A DNA stretch of 5,082 bases from positions 1 through 5,082 of the forward strand of contig JAKJDA010000236.1 of assembly GCA_022706165.1 (NCBI GenBank). The letters run 5' to 3'. Below the pieces are notes generated by a model. That model had not been told where the DNA came from. It ran no database searches and saw only the letters and a program-made list of their open reading frames with translations. Each line of letters starts with the position of its first letter. Position 1 is the first letter of the stretch. A program made the position numbers and the translations under genes. Below, one piece after another: positions 1 to 5,082 of this stretch. This DNA comes from Candidatus Hydrogenedentota bacterium. GTDB lineage: Bacteria; Hydrogenedentota; Hydrogenedentia; Hydrogenedentales; SLHB01.

Positions 1-1
1 C

Positions 2-2068
2 ATCCGGAATCACGCGGCCCTGAGCCGCATCACGGAAGGCGACGACGCGGGAGCCTTGGGCCATCAGCTCGAGGACGACAAGCCATGGGTTTGGTACAAC
101 ATGAACGAGGTGTTTCTCGACAAAGTCCGCCACTACTTCGACTACACGAATGATCTGAACCTGATGCGCGATCTGTTTCCCGTGCTTGAAGGGATTATCG
201 AGTGGGAGAACCGCCGTCTTGCGCCGGGCGACGGAAGCCTCTACGAGAGCAGTTTGAATATCTGGATGAGCGACTGTCATTGGCACAGGCGAGCCGAATG
301 CACGCAAGCGAGCGCGTACATGCTGCGCGCCCACGAGTTCATGGCTGATCTCGCGTTGCGCCTCGGCTATGACCCCGCGCCTTGGACGGCGCAGGCCGCG
401 CGCATCCGCGCCGCGATGCAGGAACGGCTCTGGCAGGAGGACGCTGGAGTCTTCGCGGAATGCCTCGATACGCTTGGCCATCGGATGCTTCACCCGGAAC
501 CCGAGGCGCCGACCATCTATCATGCCATCGAGTTTGGCGCCGCCGACGCCAAGCAGGTGTCGCGCATGCTTCGTTGGGTGGACGCCAACCTTTGGTGCGA
601 GGAGCAAACGCCGGGCGGTGGCCAGCTTGTGTGGAGCTCGACTTGGCATCCGGGCCATGGCCCCTCGTTCAGCTGGTGCATCCGTGAAGTAGCCCCCGAG
701 GAAAACTTCAACCTCGCGATCGCGTATTGGGCGGCGGCGCGCCCCGACGAAGCGTATGCGCTACTGCGAGGCCCGATGTGCGGCATGTACGACGGCCCCG
801 TTCCGGGCGGCCTGCCGGGAGGGTGCCACCCCGACGGACGTCAGCGGCACAGCCCGGAGTTTGCCGATTCATCGAGTCTGTGGGGGCGCGTGGTGTGCGA
901 GGGCCTGTTCGGCATCGTTCCGCGCAAACAGGACGGAATCGTTCACTTGAGTCCCCAGTTTCCCCGCGGTTGGCCCGAGGCGTCCATCAAGGGGCCGCAT
1001 TTCGCATACACATGGCGCCGCGCCACGCAGAGCGAAGGACGGCGCTGTGTGCAGATCGACTGGGAGGCGCCTGACGACGCCGTAGTGCGCTTGCGCATGC
1101 CGATCCCGGCGGAGGACGCGGCGTCGGTGCGCGCGAATGGCGCGGTCGTTCCGCACCGCATGGACCCTGGCTATGACGGACTCAACTGGGTATGCGCCGA
1201 GTCGACGCGGGGGCGTAGCGGCTCTTTTGAAATTGAGTATGCGCCCGTCCATATTGAACCGGTCGCCTGGCCAGCGCCACGAACTCAACCCCGCCCCGGC
1301 CGCGTCTGGCAAGCGCCCGCATGCGCTGCGTCCAGCGACCGCGCCTTGACGCCTTGGGCGCTCATCGACGTGTCCGCGCGCTACAACGCCTCCGTGCCCG
1401 ACGTGCCCCAGCACATCGTCGATCGCGCCGAGCCGCCTGTCCCGCCCGAGAGCGGCGTCGCGCACCGCTACTGGCGCGTCGATCACGTCGGACAGTTGTT
1501 GCATGGGCAGCAGCAGCAAGGCCCCAGCGATGCGGCATGGCGCGCCAAGATTGGCGATGACGGCGTGGCGTGGACGACCGACGGCATTCCCTTTAAAAGC
1601 GTGAGGGACGGCGACAACATTGCGGTAGTTACGTTGGAAGGGGCGGGCTTTCCCAAGGCGCTCGACTTTCCGGTGAACGCGCAGGGCGCGGCGCTGTTTC
1701 TGATGATCAGCGGCATGACGTTTGCAATGCAGAGTCACGTCGTCAATGTGCGCGCGACCTTGAACTATGCCGACGGGGAGGCCGAGTCCTTCGATCTGGT
1801 CAATCCCTTCGGCATCGGCGACTGCTGGTCGACATGGTGCGGGCGCTTCCACGACACCGCCGCCAACGGCTTCGAGAACATCGGCGGACGCAAGGGGCCG
1901 GCGGGTTCGGCGGAAGTGGACGACATGACGCAGCCTGTCGAGGTCGACACCGAAGCCCATCTGGTGCGCTTCGATCTGCAACCGGATGTGGAACTCGCGT
2001 CTTTCCGCTTCGAGGCCATCGCCAACGACGTCGTCTTCGGCGTCATGGGCGCCACCGTGCTGAAATAA
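2..2068 (+). CDS. DUF4450-like / six-hairpin glycosidase-type protein, 3' part (start outside window)
   Basis: The frame is open from the first bases to the TAA at 2066-2068, giving 688 visible residues. The TTG at 56 is merely the first start-like codon inside the gene and has no ribosome binding site; the true start lies upstream. The visible part opens with an alpha-helical region like the (alpha/alpha)6 toroid of six-hairpin glycosidases: MNEVFLDKVRHYF near visible residue 35, IWMSDCHWHR (about 87-96), CTQASAYMLRAHEF (about 100-113), TIYHAIEFG, LVWSSTWHPG and the acidic APEENFNLAIAYW. These match my memory of the DUF4450 family, known from polysaccharide-degrading bacteria. From about visible residue 390 the chain looks beta-rich, ending in a probable beta-sandwich domain (last ~200 residues). 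Asp in WMSDCHW and Glu in APEENF are candidate functional acids, but the mechanism and substrate cannot be assigned. Secretion cannot be judged because the N-terminus is missing. Confident as a gene, moderate on the family. Confidence 0.82.
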   Translation: MRNHAALSRITEGDDAGALGHQLEDDKPWVWYNMNEVFLDKVRHYFDYTNDLNLMRDLFPVLEGIIEWENRRLAPGDGSLYESSLNIWMSDCHWHRRAECTQASAYMLRAHEFMADLALRLGYDPAPWTAQAARIRAAMQERLWQEDAGVFAECLDTLGHRMLHPEPEAPTIYHAIEFGAADAKQVSRMLRWVDANLWCEEQTPGGGQLVWSSTWHPGHGPSFSWCIREVAPEENFNLAIAYWAAARPDEAYALLRGPMCGMYDGPVPGGLPGGCHPDGRQRHSPEFADSSSLWGRVVCEGLFGIVPRKQDGIVHLSPQFPRGWPEASIKGPHFAYTWRRATQSEGRRCVQIDWEAPDDAVVRLRMPIPAEDAASVRANGAVVPHRMDPGYDGLNWVCAESTRGRSGSFEIEYAPVHIEPVAWPAPRTQPRPGRVWQAPACAASSDRALTPWALIDVSARYNASVPDVPQHIVDRAEPPVPPESGVAHRYWRVDHVGQLLHGQQQQGPSDAAWRAKIGDDGVAWTTDGIPFKSVRDGDNIAVVTLEGAGFPKALDFPVNAQGAALFLMISGMTFAMQSHVVNVRATLNYADGEAESFDLVNPFGIGDCWSTWCGRFHDTAANGFENIGGRKGPAGSAEVDDMTQPVEVDTEAHLVRFDLQPDVELASFRFEAIANDVVFGVMGATVLK

Positions 2069-2133
2069 CCGTCGCCAGGACTCCACGGCGTCGCGAGGAG
2101 AGGCGTGGAACGCGCCTGGGTATGGATCGGAGA

Positions 2134-2157
2134 CAGGGACGCCGCCCCCCGTCCCTG
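2134..2157. repeat. Perfect 8-bp inverted repeat overlapping the terminator stem
   Basis: CAGGGACG (2134-2141) is the exact reverse complement of CGTCCCTG (2150-2157), with an 8-base C-rich loop. It shares bases with the longer terminator stem (2141-2171), so the two structures cannot form together. It has no T tail of its own. It may be a folding alternative of the 3' end of the glycosidase transcript, or chance in GC-rich DNA. Confidence 0.5.
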
Positions 2158-2178
2158 ACGAGGGGGGTGGCTGTTTGT
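2141..2178 (+). terminator. Candidate Rho-independent terminator after the glycosidase-like gene
   Basis: GCCGCCCCCC (2141-2150) can pair over 10 bp, with one G-U wobble, with GGGGGGTGGC (2162-2171) around an 11-base loop. The stem is followed at once by TGTTTGT, a modest T-rich tail. It begins about 70 bases after the stop codon of the upstream gene and reads in the same direction, as expected for termination of that transcript. The tail is weaker than a classical run of T, so efficiency is uncertain. Confidence 0.55.
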
Positions 2179-2591
2179 CCTTTGGCTTGGCCATGCGCGC
2201 GGCGTCGCAGATCGTGGCGGCGCCGATGGCGTTGATGTCATGAGGAGATGGCGTTTCTTACGATCCAGGCGCGGGTTATCGGGCTGGTTGAAGTGAAGGG
2301 AAAGCAAGCTGTTGCGGGTGTCCAAGAGGTCCATTCCTTGTGGATTAGGCGCTGGGCGCAAGGTTCGATATTCATGCGGCAAGCCAGTTGGAGGGATGGG
2401 ACATTCTGGCAGCTCTGATCCGGAACGGTATGGAGGGCGTCTTGTCGCCTGCCCCAAACCGCCCGGCACGGAGGCCGGGCTCTACGATTGTGTCTTTGTG
2501 GTGAATCCTAAAGCCGTTCCATACGCATTGCCTGTGTTTTCGCCGCCGCTTTGTGCATGGGCCTTCCTTGACTCGTGCGGCCTTTCGATGA
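2179..2591. other. Intergenic region with no supported gene (about 410 bases)
   Basis: No open frame here has both a good ribosome binding site and recognisable protein sequence. A GTG-started frame at 2312-2617 (101 residues) runs through the palindrome at 2461-2480 and into the perR promoter, and its translation is low-complexity Gly/Ser/Pro-rich with no family resemblance; I do not call it. The minus strand has open frames continuing from the antisense of the glycosidase gene, also not convincing. The only clear structure is the short palindrome described separately. The stretch may hold decayed sequence or a dispersed repeat. Confidence 0.6.
2461..2480. repeat. Short GC-rich palindrome (REP-like hairpin candidate)
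   Basis: GCCCGGC (2461-2467) and GCCGGGC (2474-2480) form a perfect 7-bp stem around the loop ACGGAG. It lies in non-coding DNA between the glycosidase-like gene and perR. No T run follows (TCTACGATTGTG), so it is a poor terminator. Size, perfect stem and intergenic location resemble short dispersed palindromic repeats found in many copies in some genomes, but only one copy is visible here, so the repeat nature is an inference. Confidence 0.5.
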
Positions 2592-2620
2592 TTGACGCCC
2601 GCTCAATGTTAGGATAGAAT
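2592..2620 (+). promoter_or_regulatory. Sigma-70-like promoter of perR
   Basis: TTGACG at 2592-2597 (5 of 6 to the -35 consensus) and TAGAAT at 2615-2620 (5 of 6 to the -10 consensus) are separated by exactly 17 bases, the optimal spacing. Transcription would begin near 2626-2628, only about 13-15 bases before the perR ATG, so the mRNA would have a very short leader in which the ribosome binding site is almost at the 5' end. Position and orientation fit the downstream regulator gene well. Confidence 0.7.
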
Positions 2621-2627
2621 GGCACGT

Positions 2628-2631
2628 AGGA
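2628..2631 (+). promoter_or_regulatory. Ribosome binding site of perR
   Basis: AGGA lies 9 bases before the ATG at 2641 and supports that start over the internal in-frame ATG at 2674. It would be within the first few bases of the mRNA if the promoter just upstream is the one used. Confidence 0.55.
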
Positions 2632-2640
2632 ATTTTTCTT

Positions 2641-3126
2641 ATGAAAACGCCTCGCGGTGAAATCGGCCCAAGAATGCGCGACGTCGTTGAGGCCTGCGAG
2701 CAGCAGGGATTCAAGATGACCCACCAGCGCATGGAGATACTCCGCATAGTCCTTTCCGCCGAGGAGCACCCTGACGCCGCGTCGGTCCATCGCCGCGTCA
2801 AGAAGCGCATCCCGACCGTCTCCCTCGATACCGTGTACCGGAACCTCAAGTTGTTTGCGGAGAAAGGGCTGTTGTCGATTGTCGGATTGAGCCAGGAGAA
2901 GCTTCGCTTTGATGGCAACAGGCATTCCCATCATCACTTCGTGTGCATGAAATGCGGGATGATTCGCGATATATCGTCCGAAGTCATGGGCGACCTTGAA
3001 GTCCCGGATGAGGTCAAGGTTTTTGGCTCGCCGGTTTCGGTCCACCTGGAGGTGAGGGGGGTATGCGCGGCTTGCCAGCGGCAGACGAAACGTCGCGAAG
3101 GGCTATTTCCCCGGAGGGGTCGGTAA
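2641..3126 (+). CDS. perR: PerR-type peroxide-responsive repressor, Fur superfamily
   Basis: The 161-residue product is a metal-dependent DNA-binding repressor. Residues ~20-80 form the winged helix, with the Fur-family recognition region TVSLDTVYRNLKLF (59-72); the rest is the dimerisation and metal domain. Aligned by eye with Bacillus subtilis PerR, all key residues appear at a constant +6 offset: sensing-site ligands H43, D91, H97, H99 and D110 (PerR H37, D85, H91, H93, D104) and structural zinc cysteines C102, C105, C142 and C145. Asp at 110 is the feature that separates peroxide-sensing PerR from iron-sensing Fur, which has Glu there. In PerR, Fe-bound protein is inactivated by peroxide oxidation of the histidines H37 and H91. 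The catalase gene directly downstream supports this role. The chain is slightly longer than PerR (about 145), with a 6-residue N-terminal extension and a basic tail. Fur, Zur and Nur are less likely alternatives. Confidence 0.9.
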   Translation: MKTPRGEIGPRMRDVVEACEQQGFKMTHQRMEILRIVLSAEEHPDAASVHRRVKKRIPTVSLDTVYRNLKLFAEKGLLSIVGLSQEKLRFDGNRHSHHHFVCMKCGMIRDISSEVMGDLEVPDEVKVFGSPVSVHLEVRGVCAACQRQTKRREGLFPRRGR

Positions 3127-3226
3127 TATAGTTTTCTACTTCAGCAAATAGGTGGAAATCGTGCAGAAAATCCGGGGAATCCGGAAAAGCGAAATGCTGC
3201 GCCGCGGGCGCGAAAGGAGAGAACCG
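3127..3226 (+). other. perR-katA intergenic leader (100 bases)
   Basis: The gap between the two genes contains AT-rich sequence right after the perR stop (TAATATAG, TTTTCTAC) and a small direct repeat, AATCCGG at 3169-3175 and again at 3178-3184. I could not place a convincing -35/-10 pair, nor a clear PerR box of the TTATAAT-N-ATTATAA type. There is no strong terminator, so read-through transcription from perR into katA is possible. Confidence 0.45.
3215..3219 (+). promoter_or_regulatory. Ribosome binding site that fixes the katA start
   Basis: AGGAG, in the context GAAAGGAGAG, ends 7 bases before the ATG at 3227. It decides against the upstream in-frame GTG at 3152, which has no comparable site and would add 25 basic residues unlike any catalase N-terminus. 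Confidence 0.85.
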
Positions 3227-4690
3227 ATGAGCGATTCAAAAAAACTCACCAACAATGCAGGGGCTCCCGTCGCCGACAACCAGAACGTCTTGACAGCGGG
3301 GCCGCGGGGACCCATGTTGCTGCAGGATGCGTGGTTTCTCGAAAAACTGGCGCATTTTGATCGCGAGGTCATTCCCGAACGGCGAATGCATGCCAAAGGA
3401 TCCGGGGCCTACGGCGCATTCACGGTCACGCATGACATCACCCGCTACACAAAGGCTGCCATATTCTCCGCCATCGGCAAAAAGACGGACCTTTTCGTGC
3501 GTTTTTCGACCGTGGCTGGAGAGCGGGGAGCGGCGGACGCCGAGCGCGATATCCGAGGTTTTGCGATGAAATTTTACACCGAGGAAGGAAACTGGGATTT
3601 GGTCGGGAACAATACGCCCGTTTTCTTTTTGCGCGATCCCCTTAAATTTCCGGATTTGAACCATGCCGTCAAACGCGATCCGCGCACGAACCTGCGCAGC
3701 GCGCGCAACAACTGGGACTTTTGGACGTCGCTGCCGGAGGCTTTGCATCAAATCACCATTGTCATGAGCGATCGCGGCATTCCGGCCACTTATCGCCACA
3801 TGCACGGGTTCGGCAGTCACACGTTCAGCCTGATTAACCGAAACATGGAACGGCACTGGGTCAAATTTCATTTTCGCACGCAACAGGGCATCCGCAACCT
3901 GACGGACGCGGAGGCTGAGGCGCTAATCGGCAAAGACCGGGAAAGCCACCAGCGCGATCTGTACGAGAGCATCGAAAAGGGCGATTTCCCGCGATGGACC
4001 CTGTACATCCAGGTAATGCCGGAAAAGGACGCCGCTGCGTGCCCGTATAACCCCTTCGATCTGACCAAGGTTTGGTTTCACAAGGATTATCCGCTCATCG
4101 AGGTGGGCGTTCTGGAACTGAACCGGAATCCCGAGAATTATTTCGCCGAAGTGGAACAATCGGCTTTCAATCCCGCCAACATCGTTCCCGGCATCGGTTT
4201 TTCTCCCGATAAAATGCTGCAAGGCCGCCTGTTCTCGTACGGCGACGCCCAGCGATACCGCCTTGGCGTAAACCATCATTTGATTCCGGTGAACCGCGCG
4301 CGTTGCCCCTTCCATAGCTATCATCGTGACGGCGCCATGCGCGTCGACGGCAACTACGGCAGCACCCTGGGTTACGAGCCTAATAGTTATGGCGAATGGC
4401 AACAGCAGCCGGACTTTGCCGAACCGCCGCTGAGCCTGGAAGGCGCCGCCGACCACTGGAACCATCGTGAAGACGACGATTATTACACCCAGCCGGGCCT
4501 CTTGTTCCGTTTGATGACTTCGGCGCAGCAGCAGGTCCTGTTTGACAACACCGCCCGGGCCTTGGACGACGCGCCGAGAGAAGTCAAGCTGCGCCATATT
4601 GGCAATTGCCTCAAGGCGGACTCTGCATATGGCAAGGGCGTTGCCGGCGCGCTGGGCATTTCCCTAAGCGAAGTTTCCGTCAATCCATGA
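3227..4690 (+). CDS. katA: Monofunctional haem catalase, clade 3 small-subunit type (KatA-like)
   Basis: The 487-residue product decomposes hydrogen peroxide to water and oxygen, probably as a cytoplasmic haem-containing tetramer; no signal peptide is seen. Length matches small-subunit catalases (about 480-500). The active-site signature [12 protein letters not shown] contains the distal His H55; the distal Asn is N128 in [12 protein letters not shown]; the proximal haem ligand is Y338 in [14 protein letters not shown] with R334 before it. These fall at a constant -20 offset from bovine catalase H75, N148, R354 and Y358. Positions that bind NADPH in the bovine enzyme also look conserved (H174, R183, V282, W283, H285), so the enzyme may bind NADPH. 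The C-terminal helical region ends near 475. The gene follows perR by 100 bases in the same direction, which suggests peroxide-dependent control by PerR; that control is inferred. No frameshift or missing catalytic residue is visible. Confidence 0.96.
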   Translation: MSDSKKLTNNAGAPVADNQNVLTAGPRGPMLLQDAWFLEKLAHFDREVIPERRMHAKGSGAYGAFTVTHDITRYTKAAIFSAIGKKTDLFVRFSTVAGERGAADAERDIRGFAMKFYTEEGNWDLVGNNTPVFFLRDPLKFPDLNHAVKRDPRTNLRSARNNWDFWTSLPEALHQITIVMSDRGIPATYRHMHGFGSHTFSLINRNMERHWVKFHFRTQQGIRNLTDAEAEALIGKDRESHQRDLYESIEKGDFPRWTLYIQVMPEKDAAACPYNPFDLTKVWFHKDYPLIEVGVLELNRNPENYFAEVEQSAFNPANIVPGIGFSPDKMLQGRLFSYGDAQRYRLGVNHHLIPVNRARCPFHSYHRDGAMRVDGNYGSTLGYEPNSYGEWQQQPDFAEPPLSLEGAADHWNHREDDDYYTQPGLLFRLMTSAQQQVLFDNTARALDDAPREVKLRHIGNCLKADSAYGKGVAGALGISLSEVSVNP

Positions 4691-4781
4691 GCGGGCTTTC
4701 CCTGTTGTGCGGCGACGGGCTTTTGGGGGGGCAAGACGCGCCGTCGTGGCGCAAACGGCATAGCGCACGATAGAGAGGCCC
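4691..4781 (+). other. katA-rtcB intergenic spacer (91 bases)
   Basis: The spacer holds a run of seven G after TTTT (4721-4731) and a weak inverted repeat CGACGG / CCGTCG with a long loop. I see neither a convincing terminator for katA nor a promoter for rtcB, so co-transcription cannot be excluded. Confidence 0.4.
4774..4778 (+). promoter_or_regulatory. Possible ribosome binding site of rtcB
   Basis: AGAGG lies only 3 bases before the ATG at 4782, closer than usual, so initiation could be weak. It nevertheless supports this start, and the first residues after it ([13 protein letters not shown]) look like the N-terminus of archaeal-type RtcB proteins. Confidence 0.4.
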
Positions 4782-5082
4782 ATGAAGCTGACGCGCATTG
4801 ATGATACGACGTATGAGATCGCGCAGGCGCCGCCTATGCGGGCGCCTGCGCGGATCATCGCGATGAACGTCTGATTGGCCTTATCGAATCGGATAGGCCC
4901 GCGGAGCAAACGGCGCATGTCGCGTGTTTGCCGGGGATCGTGGGGCATGCGCTGGCGATGCCGGATGCGCATTGGGGGTATGGGTTTCCCATCGGCGGCG
5001 TCGCGGCGACGGACCCGGACGCGGGCGGAGTCATCTCGCCGGGCGGCGTGGGGTACGACATCAACTGCGGCGTGCGACTCAT
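4782..5082 (+). CDS. rtcB: RtcB-family RNA ligase, 5' part, apparent one-base frameshift, runs off the window
   Basis: RtcB joins RNA ends carrying a 2',3'-cyclic or 3'-phosphate to 5'-hydroxyl ends, using GTP and Mn2+, in RNA repair or tRNA splicing. From the ATG the frame reads [15 protein letters not shown], then MRAPARIIA, and stops at TGA 4872-4874 after 30 residues. From GAT at 4862 the -1 frame continues without a stop to the window edge as [49 protein letters not shown] and [12 protein letters not shown]. Joined, this matches the Pyrococcus horikoshii RtcB start ([33 protein letters not shown]) residue for residue in order, and indicates loss of one G between GCG and ATG (expected GCGGATGAA). 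The Mn-ligand Asp and Cys of YDINCG are present (about residues 93 and 96, corrected numbering). The frameshift may be a sequencing or assembly error or a real mutation; if real the gene is broken. It follows katA by 91 bases on the same strand. Confidence 0.85.
4820..4852. repeat. Strong perfect hairpin inside the start of rtcB
   Basis: CGCGCAGGCGCC (4820-4831) is the exact reverse complement of GGCGCCTGCGCG (4841-4852), a 12-bp GC-only-but-one stem with a 9-base loop. With one bulged G (4853) the stem extends by three more pairs (4817-4819 with 4854-4856). It lies within codons 13-25 of rtcB and ends about 10 bases before the apparent frameshift. It could hinder sequencing or polymerase passage, or affect translation of the mRNA; no T tail follows, so it is not a terminator. 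Confidence 0.7.

Noticed and set aside
869..2194. 441-residue open frame on the minus strand, beginning MAKPKDKQ
   Set aside because: It lies almost entirely antisense to the glycosidase-like gene, whose protein has recognisable motifs. Its Arg/Ala/Val-rich translation matches no family I know and is typical of an antisense frame in GC-rich DNA.
1765..2469. 234-residue open frame on the minus strand
   Set aside because: It overlaps the 3' end of the glycosidase gene and the terminator region, and its Pro/Ser/Arg-rich product has no recognisable domain.
2312..2617. 101-residue + strand frame with GTG start upstream of perR
   Set aside because: No ribosome binding site, runs through a palindrome and the perR promoter, and its composition is not protein-like.
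2482..3045. 187-residue minus-strand frame over perR
   Set aside because: It is the antisense shadow of a clearly conserved PerR coding region.
3105..3120. CCCC-GGA-GGGG mini-hairpin at the 3' end of perR as a terminator
   Set aside because: The stem is only 4 bp with a 3-base loop and lies inside the coding sequence; it is too weak to call.
3152..3226. 25-residue N-terminal extension of the catalase from a GTG start
   Set aside because: No ribosome binding site at the GTG, whereas AGGAG with ideal spacing precedes the ATG at 3227; the extension is basic and not seen in small-subunit catalases.
3236..3883. 215-residue minus-strand frame inside katA
   Set aside because: Antisense to a strongly conserved catalase sequence; no independent support.
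4691..4760. katA terminator from CGACGG / CCGTCG
   Set aside because: Only about 6 bp with a loop of some 20 bases and no T run after it.
4664..4972. 102-residue minus-strand frame over the rtcB start
   Set aside because: It overlaps conserved RtcB sequence on the + strand and has no recognisable motif.

Overview
The window is GC-rich bacterial DNA with four protein-coding regions, all on the + strand: (1) the 3' part of a large glycoside-hydrolase-like protein of the DUF4450 / six-hairpin type; (2) a Fur-superfamily regulator with the full PerR set of ligands; (3) a complete clade-3 haem catalase; and (4) the 5' end of an RtcB-type RNA ligase that carries an apparent one-base frameshift. 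There are no tRNA or rRNA genes, no CRISPR array and no recognisable insertion sequence. The mix (DUF4450-like glycosidase, PerR-KatA pair, RtcB resembling archaeal-type sequences, long GC-rich intergenic DNA with small palindromes) would fit an environmental bacterium, for example of the Planctomycetes/Verrucomicrobia/Hydrogenedentes kind. That placement is an impression, not something the sequence proves.

Layout. Positions 2-2068 hold the glycosidase-like gene, whose start lies upstream of the window. It is followed by a good candidate intrinsic terminator (2141-2178) that overlaps a second, mutually exclusive hairpin. About 410 bases (2179-2591) then hold no gene I can support, only one short GC-rich palindrome (2461-2480). 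A strong sigma-70-like promoter (TTGACG, 17-base spacer, TAGAAT) sits directly in front of perR (2641-3126). After a 100-base leader comes katA (3227-4690), whose start is set by a clear AGGAG ribosome binding site. After a further 91 bases, rtcB begins at 4782 and runs off the right edge.

How the genes fit together. PerR is a metal-dependent peroxide sensor that in other bacteria represses catalase; here the sensor gene lies directly upstream of the catalase gene, so a local peroxide-response unit (perR-katA) is the simplest reading. I see no separate convincing promoter for katA, so read-through from the perR promoter is possible. RtcB repairs or splices broken RNA; it lies in the same direction next to the oxidative-stress pair, but a functional link is only an inference. 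The glycosidase gene is separated by a terminator and a long gap and is probably an unrelated unit.

I did not find a new defence or mobile system. The observations most worth checking are the rtcB frameshift, the 12-bp perfect hairpin just before it, and the alternative hairpins after the glycosidase gene.
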